A stretch of 64,000 bases of DNA. Source: Argyresthia goedartella (Eukaryota; Arthropoda; Insecta; Lepidoptera; Argyresthiidae). The DNA lies in the NCBI GenBank assembly GCA_949825045.1, contig OX463818.1, positions 26,366,906 to 26,430,905 on the forward strand, read 5' to 3'. The notes below the pieces were generated by a model. The model saw only the letters and a program-made list of their open reading frames with translations. It had not been told where the DNA came from and did not search any database. The position numbers and the translations under genes were made by a program. Of the stretch, positions 43,828 to 55,120 are shown in pieces. The first letter of the stretch is position 1; each line of letters opens with the position of its first letter.

Positions 43828-44235
43828 TTTTAGGGTTCCGTACCCGAAGGGTTCCAAACGGGACCCTATTACTAAGACTTCGCTGTCCGTCCGTCCGTCC
43901 GTCCGTCCGTCTGTCACCAGGCTGTATCTCAAGAACTACTAGCTAGAGAGTTGAAATTTTCACAGATTATGTATTTCTGTTGCCGCTATAACAACAAATA
44001 CTAAAAAACAGGATAAAATAAATATTTAAGGGGGCTCCCATACAACAATACCACATACAAACTTATGGATGCACGTGGTTACGTACATGGAGTGTGAAAG
44101 TAACCGCACCAATAACTTTGTAAACAATATTTTGCTGTGTAAAATCCAAACTATTCACTCCACACCATCGCTTCCATTGAACGGTGGTACGGAACCCTTC
44201 GTGCGCGATTTAGACTCGCACTTGACCGGTTTTTT
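43828..44235 (+). mobile_element. R element, full-length
   Basis: Nearly identical to 22754-23160 over its whole length (GGGTTCCGTACCCGAAGGG start, five CCGT units, GTACGGAACCCTTCGTGCG and CACTTGACCGGTTTT end). This suggests recent activity or conversion. About 13 bases (TTCTTTC part) are missing near 44047. Confidence 0.85.
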
Positions 44236-44344
44236 AAATTTCAAAACACCGCTACAGTCCAAACAGTATGTATTTTAACAAATGAGGTGTCGTTAGATTT
44301 TTAAAGATTTTAGTGGAAAGTCAATAATTGGGTTTAAGACCTCA

Positions 44345-44435
44345 AAGTAATTCACAAAGTTATTGGTGCGGCTACTTTCAAACTCCATGTACCTAACCAG
44401 GTGCATTCATTAGTTTGTATGTGTTATTAAAAGAA
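44345..44435 (-). repeat. R inner fragment, inverted
   Basis: ACAAAGTTATTGGTGCGGCT, CTCCATGTACCTAACCAGG and TTCATTAGTTTGTATGTG are the complement of the R interior, 110 bases from the full R copy. Confidence 0.75.
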
Positions 44436-44497
44436 AGTGTCACTCGCGAGGTCTACTCTGTAATTGTTTTCCACTAGTTTGTAATTGTTTTCCAGTA

Positions 44498-44730
44498 GAC
44501 CACCCGAATGACCTAGTCAGCAGTGACCCTGCCTACGAAGCCAAGGGTCCCGGGTTCAAGTCCCGGTGGGGGCGAATATTTGTTTGATGAGAACGGATGT
44601 TTGTACTCTAGTCATGGTTGTATTTATCTATATAAGTATGTGTATCGTTGTCTAGTACCCAAGATACAGGGAATCCTAGTTTGGGGCTAGATCAATGTGT
44701 GTAATAGTGTCCAATGTATGTATTATTAAT
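44498..44730 (+). repeat. SINE-A copy
   Basis: Head with a mutated A box (TGACCTAGTCAG) and B box GGTTCAAGTCC. The body lacks about 20 bases in the middle. The tail is short (TATTATTAAT). Confidence 0.88.
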
Positions 44731-44743
44731 ATCACTAGATGAT

Positions 44744-45485
44744 GCCCGCAACATCATCTGCGTGTTGCTAGGAATGATCATTAAAGGAGATAACGTTACC
44801 CTCCTTCTAGTGAAGTCGGATAAAATAGTAGTTTATGTGACTGCAGCATAATGGAGGGCATTAAAACTGGAGAGTTTTAATGCCTAATTATGTACAGTTA
44901 CATACACTAGTTTATCTACACACATATCATAAGCTCTCTTTGATGTGTTCAGGAACCGCACGCATGTTTGACCGGCATTGTGGCTCTGCAGTTGTTTAGC
45001 TTGTTCTGTAGCACCAACTTCGGGCGTCGGCGTTCGAAATTTGAATGTCAATACCAACTTCACAGACAAACTAGGGACGGCACGCGGGTGGGCGTCGGCG
45101 TTCGAAATTTGAATGACAGTACCAACTTCACAGACAAACTAGGGACGGCACGCGGGTGGGCGTCGGCGTTCGAAATTTGAATGACATTATATGTAGAAAA
45201 ACTACACATAATGACCATAATGTGTAGTTTTCCAGATTCGAAACGAGTTTTTACCAAGTAGTTTAACATAATGCTGATTGTAACGTGCGGTTTTTGAACG
45301 CAGTAAAGAGGGTTTATGATACGTGTGTAGATAAAGTATCTTATATGTTAATCTAGCTCATACACTATCGCTGTGCTAAATTATATTCAAATTCGTTGAG
45401 TCGTTTAGCGTGATTGAGGCACAAACACTCAAACACACAAACATTCATCCATACTTTCACATTTATAATATTAGTTGGATTTGTA
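44744..45485 (+). mobile_element. RTE-like 3' repeat, split by element T
   Basis: TAGATGATGCCCGCAACATC at the left. After the T insertion come TATCTTATATGTTAATCTAG, ATTCGTTGAGTCGTTTAGCG and the terminal TTTATAATATTAGTTGGAT. These are well-known blocks of a very common lepidopteran LINE/SINE 3' end (from memory of moth genomes). Confidence 0.65.
44826..45335 (+). mobile_element. element T inserted in the RTE-like repeat
   Basis: Starts TAGTAGTTTATGTGACTGC and ends ATACGTGTGTAGATAAA. GATAAA occurs on both sides (44819-44824 and 45330-45335), a plausible target duplication. The GGCATTAAAACT/AGTTTTAATGCC hairpin has lost almost its entire loop. Two full 68-base tandem units (GGGACGGCACGCGGGTGGGC and GTTCGAAATTTGAATGACA) lie at about 45051-45186, with a partial unit before them. 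Confidence 0.78.
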
Positions 45486-45649
45486 ACAAAATTTGTTCAA
45501 GTGCGGGTTCGGCATGAAGGGATCCGTACCATCTGACAAGAAAACTTCACCACAAAAAAAAAAAGTGAATAATATTATGTCCGAACGTGGATTCGAACCC
45601 GGATCCCTAAGATTGCAAAGCGATATGAAACCTATTACGAAACTATCCG

Positions 45650-45918
45650 CCGACCGGTTGAGCCTAGCGGGTAGTGTCCCTGCCTACGAAGCTGACGGTC
45701 CTGGGTTCGAATCCCGGTAAGGGCAAATATTTGTGTTATGACCACGAATATTTGTTTCTTAGTCTTGGATGTTTTCTATATTTTTTATGTATTTATCTCT
45801 GCTAAATATATCGTCGTCTAGTACCCATAATACAAGCCTTGTTTAACTTACTATGGGCCTTGTTCGATTTGTTTAAGATTGTCCTCTAATATTTATTATT
45901 AATATTTATTATGTAATA
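45650..45918 (+). repeat. SINE-D copy
   Basis: A tRNA-like head different from SINE-A and SINE-B: GAGCCTAGCGGGTAGTG (A-box region) and GGTTCGAATCC (B box at 45704-45714). The body has AAATATTTGTGTTATGACCA, TCTTAGTCTTGGATGTTTTC, CGTCGTCTAGTACCCATAAT and TATGGGCCTTGTTCG, ending in an ATTTATTATTAAT tail. The body is homologous to SINE-A and SINE-B. Confidence 0.8.
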
Positions 45919-46136
45919 GCCGCGAAATCTAGCCCCTTACGTGAAGTTCATTATTTGGTGCTGTAGGGCAATAGAAGTAAACATTCTGTGAAAATGTCTA
46001 ATTCGGTTCATCAATAGAGCCCGCTGACGGACGGACGGACAGACGGATAGACGGACAGTCAAACGGACAGCTGAGGCTTAGTGATAGGGTCATAGGTTAT
46101 ATCCTATGCAACATCAATTTTATGGAATGCAATAAA

Positions 46137-46400
46137 TACAAGGTGACCTTTAATTAGCTGACCATATTTTGGGGATTGATAGCACCGATCATTATGAAAA
46201 ACTTTCCCAAATAAACATATGGTCGCAAATGAAAAATATTTTTCGTCCCTCAGTACATTGACCCGGTCAGCTGATTACAAGTTACTATGGGAGACCCATC
46301 ATTTTATTTCGTTTAATGTTTCTTGGGGAAAGTTGTTCATACTAATGGTTACTATCATTCCCCAAAATATGGTCAGCTAATTAAATGTCATCTTGTATAT
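46137..46400. mobile_element. MITE-L copy inside R'
   Basis: TACAAGGTGACCTTTAATTAG then CTGACCATATTTTGGGGATT at the left. The right end complement is ATACAAGATGACATTTAATT then AGCTGACCATATTTTGGGGA. The arms are about 46 bases with three or four mismatches. The internal TACATTGACCCGGTCAGCTG is shared. Confidence 0.85.
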
Positions 46401-46450
46401 TGAGTATAGGTTCGCGATTGGCACCCTTCGGATACGGAACCCTAAAAAGC

Positions 46451-47601
46451 GTAACAGCGTAGATGTCATTTTAATAAATCGTAAACTTTTAGTCAAAGAC
46501 AGTGGCGCCTCTTTTGTGTATAATAAAAGTGTAGATAACGCAATAACTACAGTACCCTATTTCACATTCACATTGCATTCAAGAATGTATGGAGCCGGTT
46601 ACTTCCTTGTATACTAATAAGTTCTTCCGTAGACAGCATTTTAATACACCAACCTTGGTTTAGTAACTTGAACCTGCCGGCTTTATCGCTAACAAGTTAC
46701 ATTATTAAGGGCGACTTGCACCGCACTTGTTGTCAGTCTCTAAATACAGTTCGAATCTGGTGTAAATACAATACAATATGGCCATTGAAGTGGGAATCTG
46801 TCTTAAAGTCAAGGGGGCATTTAACTTTAGGGGGCAGGGGGTCGAGCGGAGTATATTTTACCAAATCTCACATGGGGGAAGGGTCTCAGCAAAATCGCGT
46901 ATTTTCCCCCCTAACGATCAGTGTAAAATTGCGATAAAACTGAGTCAAATTAAAGTAAAACATGTTTCTTGGCTTAAGTATCGCAAAATACTGGTCTACA
47001 ATAAAAATAATTAAACAAATTGTGATTTTCAAATCAATTTAACGCATTTACCGCACTGACAATACAAATTTTTAAATAGGGGGCGGAGGCGAAAGTATCG
47101 ATTTCTCTGTTACCAGGAGGGGGGTCAGACAATCGGCTAAAATGCCTCATGTAATTAATAGACGCCAACTTTATGTTGTAGATTAAAATAAACTACCTTT
47201 TGCATTGGATTCAACTGGATTTATATTCTACAGTAAAAAAATACCCGTCTAGCCATTACAAGAGCACGCAAAAGAGAGTGAGATAGCAATAGCATTAACC
47301 TTTTTTTTCTCTACAGACATTTGACTGAATGTTTGCGGAGCATTCTATTGCATTGCGTTTACAAATTGAGATACATACACTTTTCCAACACTTAGGAGTG
47401 CTTTACTGTGTAGCTTGACAGCTGAATGTATACTGTATTTAGCGGCTTTCAAAGAGTGTGGTACAAGACGACCTAGGACAGGTCATAAAATAAAGCAAAT
47501 AATAAGTTGAGGACATTAATATGCAATTATAATTACCTATAGCAATAGCATTGCATTGAAATTAATGCGAGTAACCTTATTTGATGTTTCTAACTAGGTA
47601 T
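46451..47601. other. no gene seen; G-run-rich stretch
   Basis: Between 46790 and 47120 there are several runs of five Gs (near 46813, 46830, 46837, 46875) and a GGAGGGGGGTCAG run. No coding frame with a known domain. Origin unknown. Confidence 0.4.
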
Positions 47602-47850
47602 AATATAATAATAATACTATACCTTGGACACTATTTACACATATTGATCTAGCCCCAAACTAGGATTACCTGTATCTTGGGTTCTAGACAACGATACACA
47701 TACTTATATTATACTTAGATAGATAAACAACCATGACTAGGGTACAAACATTCATTCTCATCAAACAAATATTTGCCCCCACCGGGACTCGTACCCGGGA
47801 CCCTTGGCTTCGTAGGCGGGGTCACTGCCGCCTCGGCCATTCGGGTCGTC
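47602..47850 (-). repeat. SINE-A copy
   Basis: Complete minus-strand copy with a slightly mutated B box (GGTACGAGTCC) and head (GGCCGAGGCGG), and a short (TTA)n tail. Confidence 0.88.
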
Positions 47851-48674
47851 AATATGTATGGTATGAAGCTGTGAATTTAAACAGGTACCTCAGGTCAAAT
47901 GTCCCTACATAGTTTTGTCTGTAGGGCATTCAAATACATGATTCAATTTAATCTTGCATCATTGCACCTACTGAAATCTCATTATGTTCAATCGTATAGG
48001 ACCTTGACTTTTTCGTGCAACTTTACAAGCTTTCATTTGTCAATGCGAATCAAATAACGACAGATTTACATACAATATTGGTACGAGACAGCAGGAGGTA
48101 CAGTAAGATTACTTTACTGTTACTGCTTCTGTCGCTGAAGGTGGTCAAGATGTCCTGGAAACTTGCAATTCGGCACAGAGGTGTATCCTGAAGAGTTTAT
48201 AAAGGGGAAAAAACAGATTGCATGATTGTAAAAACTCACCTCAGACCATTTTGTAAACTTTCGAAAAAGCAATAAAAACCTTTTATATTGAAAAGAGATT
48301 ACTATGGAACCTTTTTTTATGAGTATTGATTGAGAATCACACTTTAAGTTAATAATTATGAATGACACTTTAAAAGTTTACGGCTTATTTTTATATTTTT
48401 GTTTGAATTTATATTTTCAATAATAAAATAAAATAGCAGTTTCGGAATAAATGGTCTAAGGTGGGATTTTACAATCATTGATTCTGTTTATTGATTTACG
48501 ATTTAAAAAATAATCAAAAAGCCGAGAAGTGTCGAGCGGTAAAGGTAAAATAATCTTTAATTTCGTTCGCTGTCTCGTTCACTCGCTATGTAACTATGTT
48601 CGCTGTCTCGCTCACACGCCCATACGTGTTTTAGTTGAGGTGGGCTGGCGAATGGTACCTACCTACAGACTTTG
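47851..48674. other. no gene seen
   Basis: An 82-codon minus frame at 48120-48368 has no recognisable domain. The rest is AT-rich. Confidence 0.4.
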
Positions 48675-48905
48675 GCTGACGTTTAATTAGACGACCAAAT
48701 TTTGAAGAATGATAGTATCCATTATAATGATCAACTTTCTCCTAGAAACCTATGTACGCAAGCGAAAAATAAATAGATCTCTTAACATGTAATCAGCTGA
48801 TCGGGTCAATATACTGAGGGACGATTTTGATTTTCATTTGCGACCATATGTTTCTTGGGGAAAGTTGTTCATAATTATGTTCATAATAAAAGTCACCTGT
48901 ATTTA
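48675..48905. mobile_element. MITE-L copy, decayed
   Basis: TGACGTTTAATTAGACGACC and AATTTTGAAGAATGATAGTA at the left. The interior (complement) has TCAGTATATTGACCCGATCA, and TTCTTGGGGAAAGTTGTTCA as at 46320. The right end is reduced to AAAGTCACCTGTA. Confidence 0.7.
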
Positions 48906-49099
48906 TTTCTCGACAATAAACCTTCGACACACGCACTCATTTTTTCGGTAAGTTTTAGCATCGAAGAAAAGGAGAAAATGTTAATTATAAACAGACCCTA
49001 TCTTTGTCAAGATCAAATTTAAAAGATGAAGTTGCGAAAATGACGCATATTTCATTAATTTGTGCAATAACTAAACGCTTCTTCTGGTGACGTTTCCTA

Positions 49100-49640
49100 T
49101 CAGATCGGTCATTAAGGCAATGAGGCCCGAAATAGGGACGTTGTGCTCAACCCGAACCATTCTTGGAGGTTTTGGGGCCCGGAGTACGTGGGCGACCAGG
49201 TCTTCTGAGTCCCAGCATCTTGGATGATCAGTTGGAGCAGGTCATATTTGTCGCTACGCATAATATGTCCCAAATAATGACTTTTATGATATTAATTAAC
49301 CGTACCAGCTCTACTCCTTATTGCATTCTTTCCAACACAGCTAGAGTCTGGCCAGCGAAAGCTGTCCACGGCTTTTTTGCAAAACTTTGATATGGCAACA
49401 CTTCCGGAATGCACGACCGTGGAAAGCACGGACAATATTGCACGGCCCTGGAACCGCCATCCAGTGGTACACGGATTCCAGGATAAATGAGTCGCGGAAT
49501 AGTTCGGGGAAAAGTGTAGGGTGCCTTGCGGCCATAGTTTTATGTCGTATGTGTGATTTCCCTAGGATCAATAATTATAAGGATATATTAATGAAAACGA
49601 AGGAGAAGGGTGAGGTGTACGCATGGACTTAGTAACTGTA
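49100..49640. other. unassigned GC-richer stretch, possible LINE debris
   Basis: Short broken frames on both strands (for example minus AHVLRAPKPPRMVRVEHNV) and a more balanced base composition than the surroundings suggest an old protein-coding remnant, probably of a retroelement. I could not assign a family. Confidence 0.3.
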
Positions 49641-50975
49641 GTACTTCCATGGGTGTACGATAAAATGTATGTAACCTAAAATGATGGCAAAAAGCAACAC
49701 TACGCAATACCGGAATAAAAACAATGTAGTCAAACTAAACATATTATTTCTAAAATGTTCTAAGTCCTTTTTAAAATATTTTTATGTGCATTTAGATATG
49801 CGTGTCACGTTCCTGCACACACAAAAACTATGTGCCATACGAATATATAAAATAAAAATAATAAACCAAAAGTCTATCACTGTCATAGCTCCATATCATT
49901 ATATCATTCGGTTAACAGTTCCAAGAAATTTTGAATTTGGAATTCAGTTTTCAAAATGTATTTACATTAGTATTAGTACAGAGACATGGCGTAGAATACG
50001 ACTTACGGTAGACGAACCAAAATACCTTACTTATCAATGTTCTCACTTTCGTCAAGTATCGTTAGCTAACTATTGTTTGATATGACATTCTCAACAAATC
50101 ATTTCATCCCCCAGCACCCAGCTCATCTTCAATAAGTCATTTTATAGGTCTTGCGCTCACCTAATCGACTCGCCGAATGCACAAAGTCCGGCTCAAACAA
50201 AGTACCACTTAAGTGCCATATTAAAACGCTGGGTAACGTCAAATGACTTTCTTTGAAGCGCTATTCCTCTAAAAGAAGACACTTCTTAAAAAAATCTTAT
50301 TTACCGACTGTTCTCCTCTGCAGGTCGCATTCCTCAAACGATTCTCGTAAACTTTTGTGAACAGGTTAAATAATTATATGGTAAAATACGATTAAAATCA
50401 GTTAACGATTCGGCCAACCTCGGAAATTGTCGTGAATCCCTCATCTCTCACATAGAGTTATCAATTTACAGATATAACCTTTAATTATATTGTTGTCTTG
50501 TTGAATACAATACAATAATGATATGAGCAACAAAACCTCCTTTGTAGCTCAAAACTAACACAACCTTTATATTGAAATAAGAAAAATAATTGACAGTCTG
50601 CCTTCTTAGTGTCACTAAATGTTATAAGATTTCTAGAAGACACGTGAACCGATTTACAAAATTCTTTTTGTATTTGATAGGGTACACTTCCGAGATGGCC
50701 CCATGTATAGATGTTATAGATGTATAGATGTTATTAATGTTCAAATTCATGTCGCTTCTGCATAATAAATTTCTTAGGTCTACCTGTTAGTAATGTCATC
50801 TTGTCAGGTGCTATTGCGTTTATGATACTTCATATTGAATGCTACCTAAAAGAAATCGCGGTAATGTATTTCGTGTCATTTCCGTCTCCGGACTTAGGCG
50901 ATGATATCCGAGAAAAGCCGAATCTTTAACTGATTTTAATCTTATTGTACGTTTTTGTCAATTGTCAAAATGTCA
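49641..50975. other. no gene seen
   Basis: A 134-codon plus frame at 49681-50085 in AT-rich DNA shows no domain and Ile/Lys/Tyr-heavy composition. I read it as chance. Near 50310-50380 a scrap (CATTCCTCAAACGATTCTCG) also occurs at 43746. Confidence 0.4.
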
Positions 50976-51178
50976 CGACCCGAATGGCCGAGTCGGCAGT
51001 GTCCTACGTTACACATATTTGTTTGTTTGTACCCTAGTCATGGTTGTTTATCTATCTAAGTTTATACTTATCAATATAAGTATGTGTATCGTTGTCTAGT
51101 ACCCAAGATACAGGGAATCCTAGCTTGGGGCTAGATCAATGTGTGTGAATAGTGTCCAAGGTATTATTATTATTATTT
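50976..51178 (+). repeat. SINE-A copy lacking the B box
   Basis: The A box TGGCCGAGTCGG is intact, but the sequence jumps from GGCAGTGTCCTACG to TTTGTTTGTACCCTAGTC, losing the B box. The body and (TTA)n tail are normal. Confidence 0.88.
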
Positions 51179-51330
51179 CAGTTTTTGCGATTTTTCAAAA
51201 TGGCGGATATATGGGGTAGAAAATATTAAAAAAAACATAGTCCCAAACGGCTCGACGGATTTTAACAAGTGTCATTGGATGTGTGGAGACAAGTTCCAGT
51301 GCCACTGTGTTGTATACCTGTTGTATAGAC

Positions 51331-51357
51331 CTTAATAAATAAATAAATAAATAAATA
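51331..51357. repeat. (AAAT)n microsatellite
   Basis: About six tetramer units. Confidence 0.9.
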
Positions 51358-51394
51358 CAAAGACATAGGCTATAGGTTGGATTTTAGATCGCAA

Positions 51395-51475
51395 AATAAA
51401 GTTAACAAAGATATTGATGCGGGTATTTTCATAGTCCATGTAGGTAACCAGGTGCATTCATAAGTTTGTATGCTC
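51395..51475 (-). repeat. R inner fragment
   Basis: GTTAACAAAGATATTGATGC, AGTCCATGTAGGTAACCAGG and TTCATAAGTTTGTATGC are the complement of the R interior. Confidence 0.6.
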
Positions 51476-51534
51476 TAAGTTTATTTTTCCAACCGCAGAC
51501 TCGCGAGGCCTACAGCTCACAGAGCCACAACATA

Positions 51535-51797
51535 CGACCCGAATGGCCGAGTCGGCAGTGACCCTGCCTTCGAAGCCAAGGGTCCCGGTTCGAGTCCCGG
51601 TGGGGGCAAATATTTGTTTGATGAGAACGGATGTTTGTACCCTGGTCATGGTTGTTTATCTATCTAAGTATAATATTTATCTATATAAGTATGTGTATCG
51701 TTGTCTAGTATCCAAGATCCAGGGAATCCAAGTTTGGGGCTAGATCAATGTGTGTAAATAGTGTCCAAGGTATTATGCTATATTATTATTATATTAT
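51535..51797 (+). repeat. SINE-A copy
   Basis: Complete, with A box TGGCCGAGTCGG and B box GGTTCGAGTCC. The tail is (TTA)n interrupted by a GC dinucleotide and TA insertions. Confidence 0.92.
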
Positions 51798-52199
51798 AGT
51801 TTGAATAGGATTGTGTCCAAAATATCAACCACCACGAATCGAGATGCTAATTTTACCGAGCCTGCGCTGTCAATTTCCGTGCAAGAGAGAGACAGCGTCA
51901 GTGTCACGGACAAACAATTGTCCGCTTAACTTTGAGTTCCCGGCTGAGCATCCGGGCCTCACGATAAAAAAAAACAACTTTTAGGAGTGGTGAGATTGGC
52001 GTTTGCAAATCACGTACTCACCCACAGCGTGATAGATATTTTTTTCATAAGTAGATAAATGGGTAGCTTTTTTGTTGCCATTACAATCTCATAGTTTTCT
52101 TGGAGGAAATAAATACCGCTAAAAGTGGAGAAGGTATTATCGGTGAAGTACCTACATTACATTTTACATAGTAACTGTAACTCGTTAATGTCCACGCCG
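51798..52199. other. no gene seen
   Basis: Unassigned. Confidence 0.45.
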
Positions 52200-52440
52200 A
52201 AGGGCAGAGGTATCCGATTAAGATTGTCATCATGATGGACGAGACCGAGGGGAAAGACGCGCTGGCAGAAGAAGAAAGTCGTGGCTCCGCAGCATCAGAG
52301 GATGGACAGGAGTGGCTAGCGAAGAACAGCTGATGCGCTTGGCGAAGAATAGAAAGGAGTATGAAGAGCAGACCGCCTACCTCCAGTAGTGGAGAGGCAC
52401 TACAAGAAGAAAAAGAGAAAGATTGAGCCATACTCAACTA
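52200..52440 (+). pseudogene. possible LINE C-terminal debris
   Basis: Broken plus-strand frames give WQKKKVVAPQHQRMDRSG and PPVVERHYKKKKRKIE-like text, a basic C-terminal style seen at the ends of some lepidopteran retroelement ORFs. A 118-codon minus frame across it is an antisense shadow. Confidence 0.35.
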
Positions 52441-52798
52441 TTCTGGCGGGCGCTTTTGTCGTAGTTAAACTATTAAGTATTCAGTGCTTTTGTTGAAGGT
52501 ATGTCAGGCTAGAGACTAAACCTGTCTGAAGCTGGTCAAGCTGTTCTTTAGGAATCGATAAAGTTGGTGTAAAAGGTAGCCTTTCTCCCCTTTTTGTATG
52601 TGAGGTGACAGGGCACAAACAATATTTATTTATTTATTGAACAAAATACACAGCCATACTTAATATTAAACAAAAATGTAGATGTAATAAATAGGCCAAT
52701 TAAGGATTTCACTATGTAAATAATCAAATAAGAACAGGTAGGGGTACATTCAAAGAGACAGGTTGGCTGGTAAATAACTTAAATTAAAAGATAGTAAA
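52441..52798. other. no gene seen
   Basis: AT-rich, with a TTTATTTATTTATTG run near 52627. Confidence 0.45.
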
Positions 52799-53275
52799 AA
52801 TCTATGAGCATGTGTAGGTGGGTTACAGTATTCAAGTATTCAAGTATTTATTGCAATAAATTACATGTCATCAAGGTGTTATAATAAAATTGTATCAATG
52901 TAATTTTACTCTATTGGGTGTAGCAAGATTGCAGTTGCATTCAGTCACAAAGCGTTACATAGATTTATGTCAAAACAAAGACGAAGACAACTGATATATA
53001 TAAGACATTTACACTCATCTTAGCAAAACTTATTTGTTAAATACCACACAATAACTAAATAATAAAGTACATAGAGACAAAATATCATTTTTTAATTATA
53101 ATTATAATACACCTGGCTCACTCGAAATTACTAACACTCATAAGAGTAATATTCTGACATGTCATAGGGGGTCATTTCAAATAATTTTAATTTATTCAGG
53201 AACATAGAGCCTGTCAACATTTTAATATCATTTGGGAGCTTATTATAAACCTCAATTGCAGCTAATTTAGTGTAC
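52799..53275 (-). pseudogene. Jockey/CR1-like LINE, last part of ORF2 and 3' UTR
   Basis: The minus-strand frame from about 53275 reads TKLAAIEVYNKLPNDIKML then MFLNKLKLFEM, the usual C-terminal block (YNKLP..I....F...LK) of Jockey/CR1-like ORF2. A 3' UTR of about 300 bases ends in AATAAATACTTGAATACTTG, a (TTGAATAC)n tail. The fragment is 5'-truncated at a (GT)n run. Confidence 0.75.
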
Positions 53276-53277
53276 AG

Positions 53278-53325
53278 GGTGTGTGTGTGCGTGTGTGTGT
53301 GTGTGTGTGCGTGTGTGTGTTTGTC
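53278..53325. repeat. (GT)n microsatellite
   Basis: About 23 dinucleotide units with two GC interruptions. Confidence 0.95.
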
Positions 53326-53965
53326 TCAGTTATTATGTGTTTCTATGAAAGGCAATAACACACAAAAAAATATATGTATGCTACTCCGATGAATAAAACT
53401 AATATGTACTTATTCTAAAAATAGTCCAATAACCTCTTCCCAGCAGTGTGGTCTGAATGACACCATCAAAACTATTCGCTGAAGCCCTTATACCGTAAAG
53501 GCTTTTAATTCATTCGGACCAAACCACGATATCATCATACCTGCCGGCGCGACGTGGGCTGAGGCCAAGGCAGGCAGCGTGTCTAACATAACTAACATAA
53601 CTTAACACCGGGCCTATAGATCTATCAGACCGGGGTCTGCATTCTGCTAACAAAATGGCGACTTGAGGGATGAGGGAGGATGTCTCTTGACATATCGCGA
53701 TTGCTTTCAATGATATACCAATGCTGGTCGCTTTAAATTACAGACCTGACACCAAATATCGCGCATAGATTTTTCAAACGTCAATTCAAAGAAAATATCC
53801 TTAAAAAACAATTTGACAGGATTGCGATAGATATTTATAAAGGTCAAAGATAGAGAAGAGAGCTACTGGTTCCACAGTCCGAGCTGATGTGCGAGTCAGT
53901 TACTGCAGTGCAGCTACTCGGATAGTGTGATTTCAGAGCATACATAGAAGTAGGCGCCGCAACCT
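53326..53965. other. no gene seen
   Basis: Unassigned. Confidence 0.45.
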
Positions 53966-54292
53966 CCAAAATCAAAATCAACTTTTCTTTATTACTGTAG
54001 ATATTTACATTTACTTAGCAAACGTCATTTATTGCCTCTTCTCTACATTGGACCACTGAGGGAGAGGGAGGGCGATAAAACTCCGACAGATTGATTTTTA
54101 GATCGCTTTTAAAAATTGTTTGTACTTAACTAATACAATTATCACTATATTAATTATTGTAAATAATAAGCAGGAATACATAATTACAAAACTATTAAGC
54201 GCGAGTTCTGTGTTGAGTTGGATTAACCCCATACAGCCCCGTCATTTAATTAATCTTGAACATTGTAATATCCCTTTTTAGACAAAGTCGCT
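53966..54292 (-). mobile_element. LINE-X 3' UTR copy
   Basis: Complement of ATGACGGGGCTGTATGGGGT, AAAGCGATCTAAAAATCAAT, ACATTGGACCACTGAGGGAG and ATATCTACAGTAATAAAG. The tail is a (TGATTT)n-like pair. Confidence 0.82.
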
Positions 54293-55120
54293 TTTCATGG
54301 TTTTTAACCTCAAATGGCTGTTTCAAAATCTCCAGATGTATTTTATTGTAGTTCAGAATATCATCATATCAAGAAACGTCTGACAGTTAGAACAGTCCTA
54401 GAGCGATTGAGCGTTTTCTAGGTGCAGAACACCTTTGGTATGACTCGCGAAAAGTAGGTGCTCTAGGTAGTCGCCGCAAATGCACCTACTTAGCGTTCCT
54501 TGTCAGTGCCAAGCTATTGTCATTGTACGATAGCTGACTACTTGACTACTGTCGGGTCAGTAGCTCGCACTGTGTAACGAGCCTTTTATGACAGTGACGA
54601 GACAGTGGCGGTCCTTTTCAAACGACTTCAAAAAGGAGGACTGTCTTTTGTGTTCGTCAATTACGAATCGATTTTGATTATTCTTGTTTTTTTTGCAGTT
54701 CGTTCTTCAGAGGTCCCTTATAAATTTTATCAAAATTTATTTAGCGCTCTTTGATAAAATCAACAATTACAAAAATATATACACAGATGACGTTTTGGTT
54801 TGTGGTTCCGTTCAGCAAAAGTGTTGATGAGGACTTTTCGTGTGTATAGACGACATTCACATCCCTCCCGGGTAGGAAAAAATAGGGCTAGAACTAGAAG
54901 TCGTTTTTTTTAGTTTTTAACTTGGTGAATTATAGGTACCTATCCAATTTGTGTAAACCCTCTGATGAATAACGAAGGCTTTTGTTTCGCTTCTGTATAA
55001 ACTTTACACATCGCTAGTTTGTGGCATCTCAAATGGAACAAACTTGGCGCAGACTGACAGCCGTACTGGGGGCGAAGCCATAATTAATTAATATATATCT
55101 ATGAAAACATAATGTCTGTG
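54293..55120. other. no gene seen
   Basis: A GC-richer patch near 54410-54560 with many short words repeated (ACTACTTGACTACTG), unassigned. Confidence 0.4.

Larger units (their letters stand above)
45560..46450 (-). mobile_element. R' element carrying two nested insertions
   Basis: Right-hand part of R' in complement: GTCCGAACGTGGATTCGAAC and the tRNA-like scrap (45580-45625), then after SINE-D AGCCGCGAAATCTAG, ACATTCTGTGAAAATGTCTA, GACGGACGGACGGACAGACG and GTGATAGGGTC. After MITE-L comes GGCACCCTTCGGATACGGAACCC. The pieces are in the same order as at 19137-19508. Confidence 0.75.

Noticed and set aside
49681..50085. 134-codon plus-strand frame
   Set aside because: Ile/Lys/Tyr-heavy composition in AT-rich DNA, with no domain and no supporting context. 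Most likely chance.
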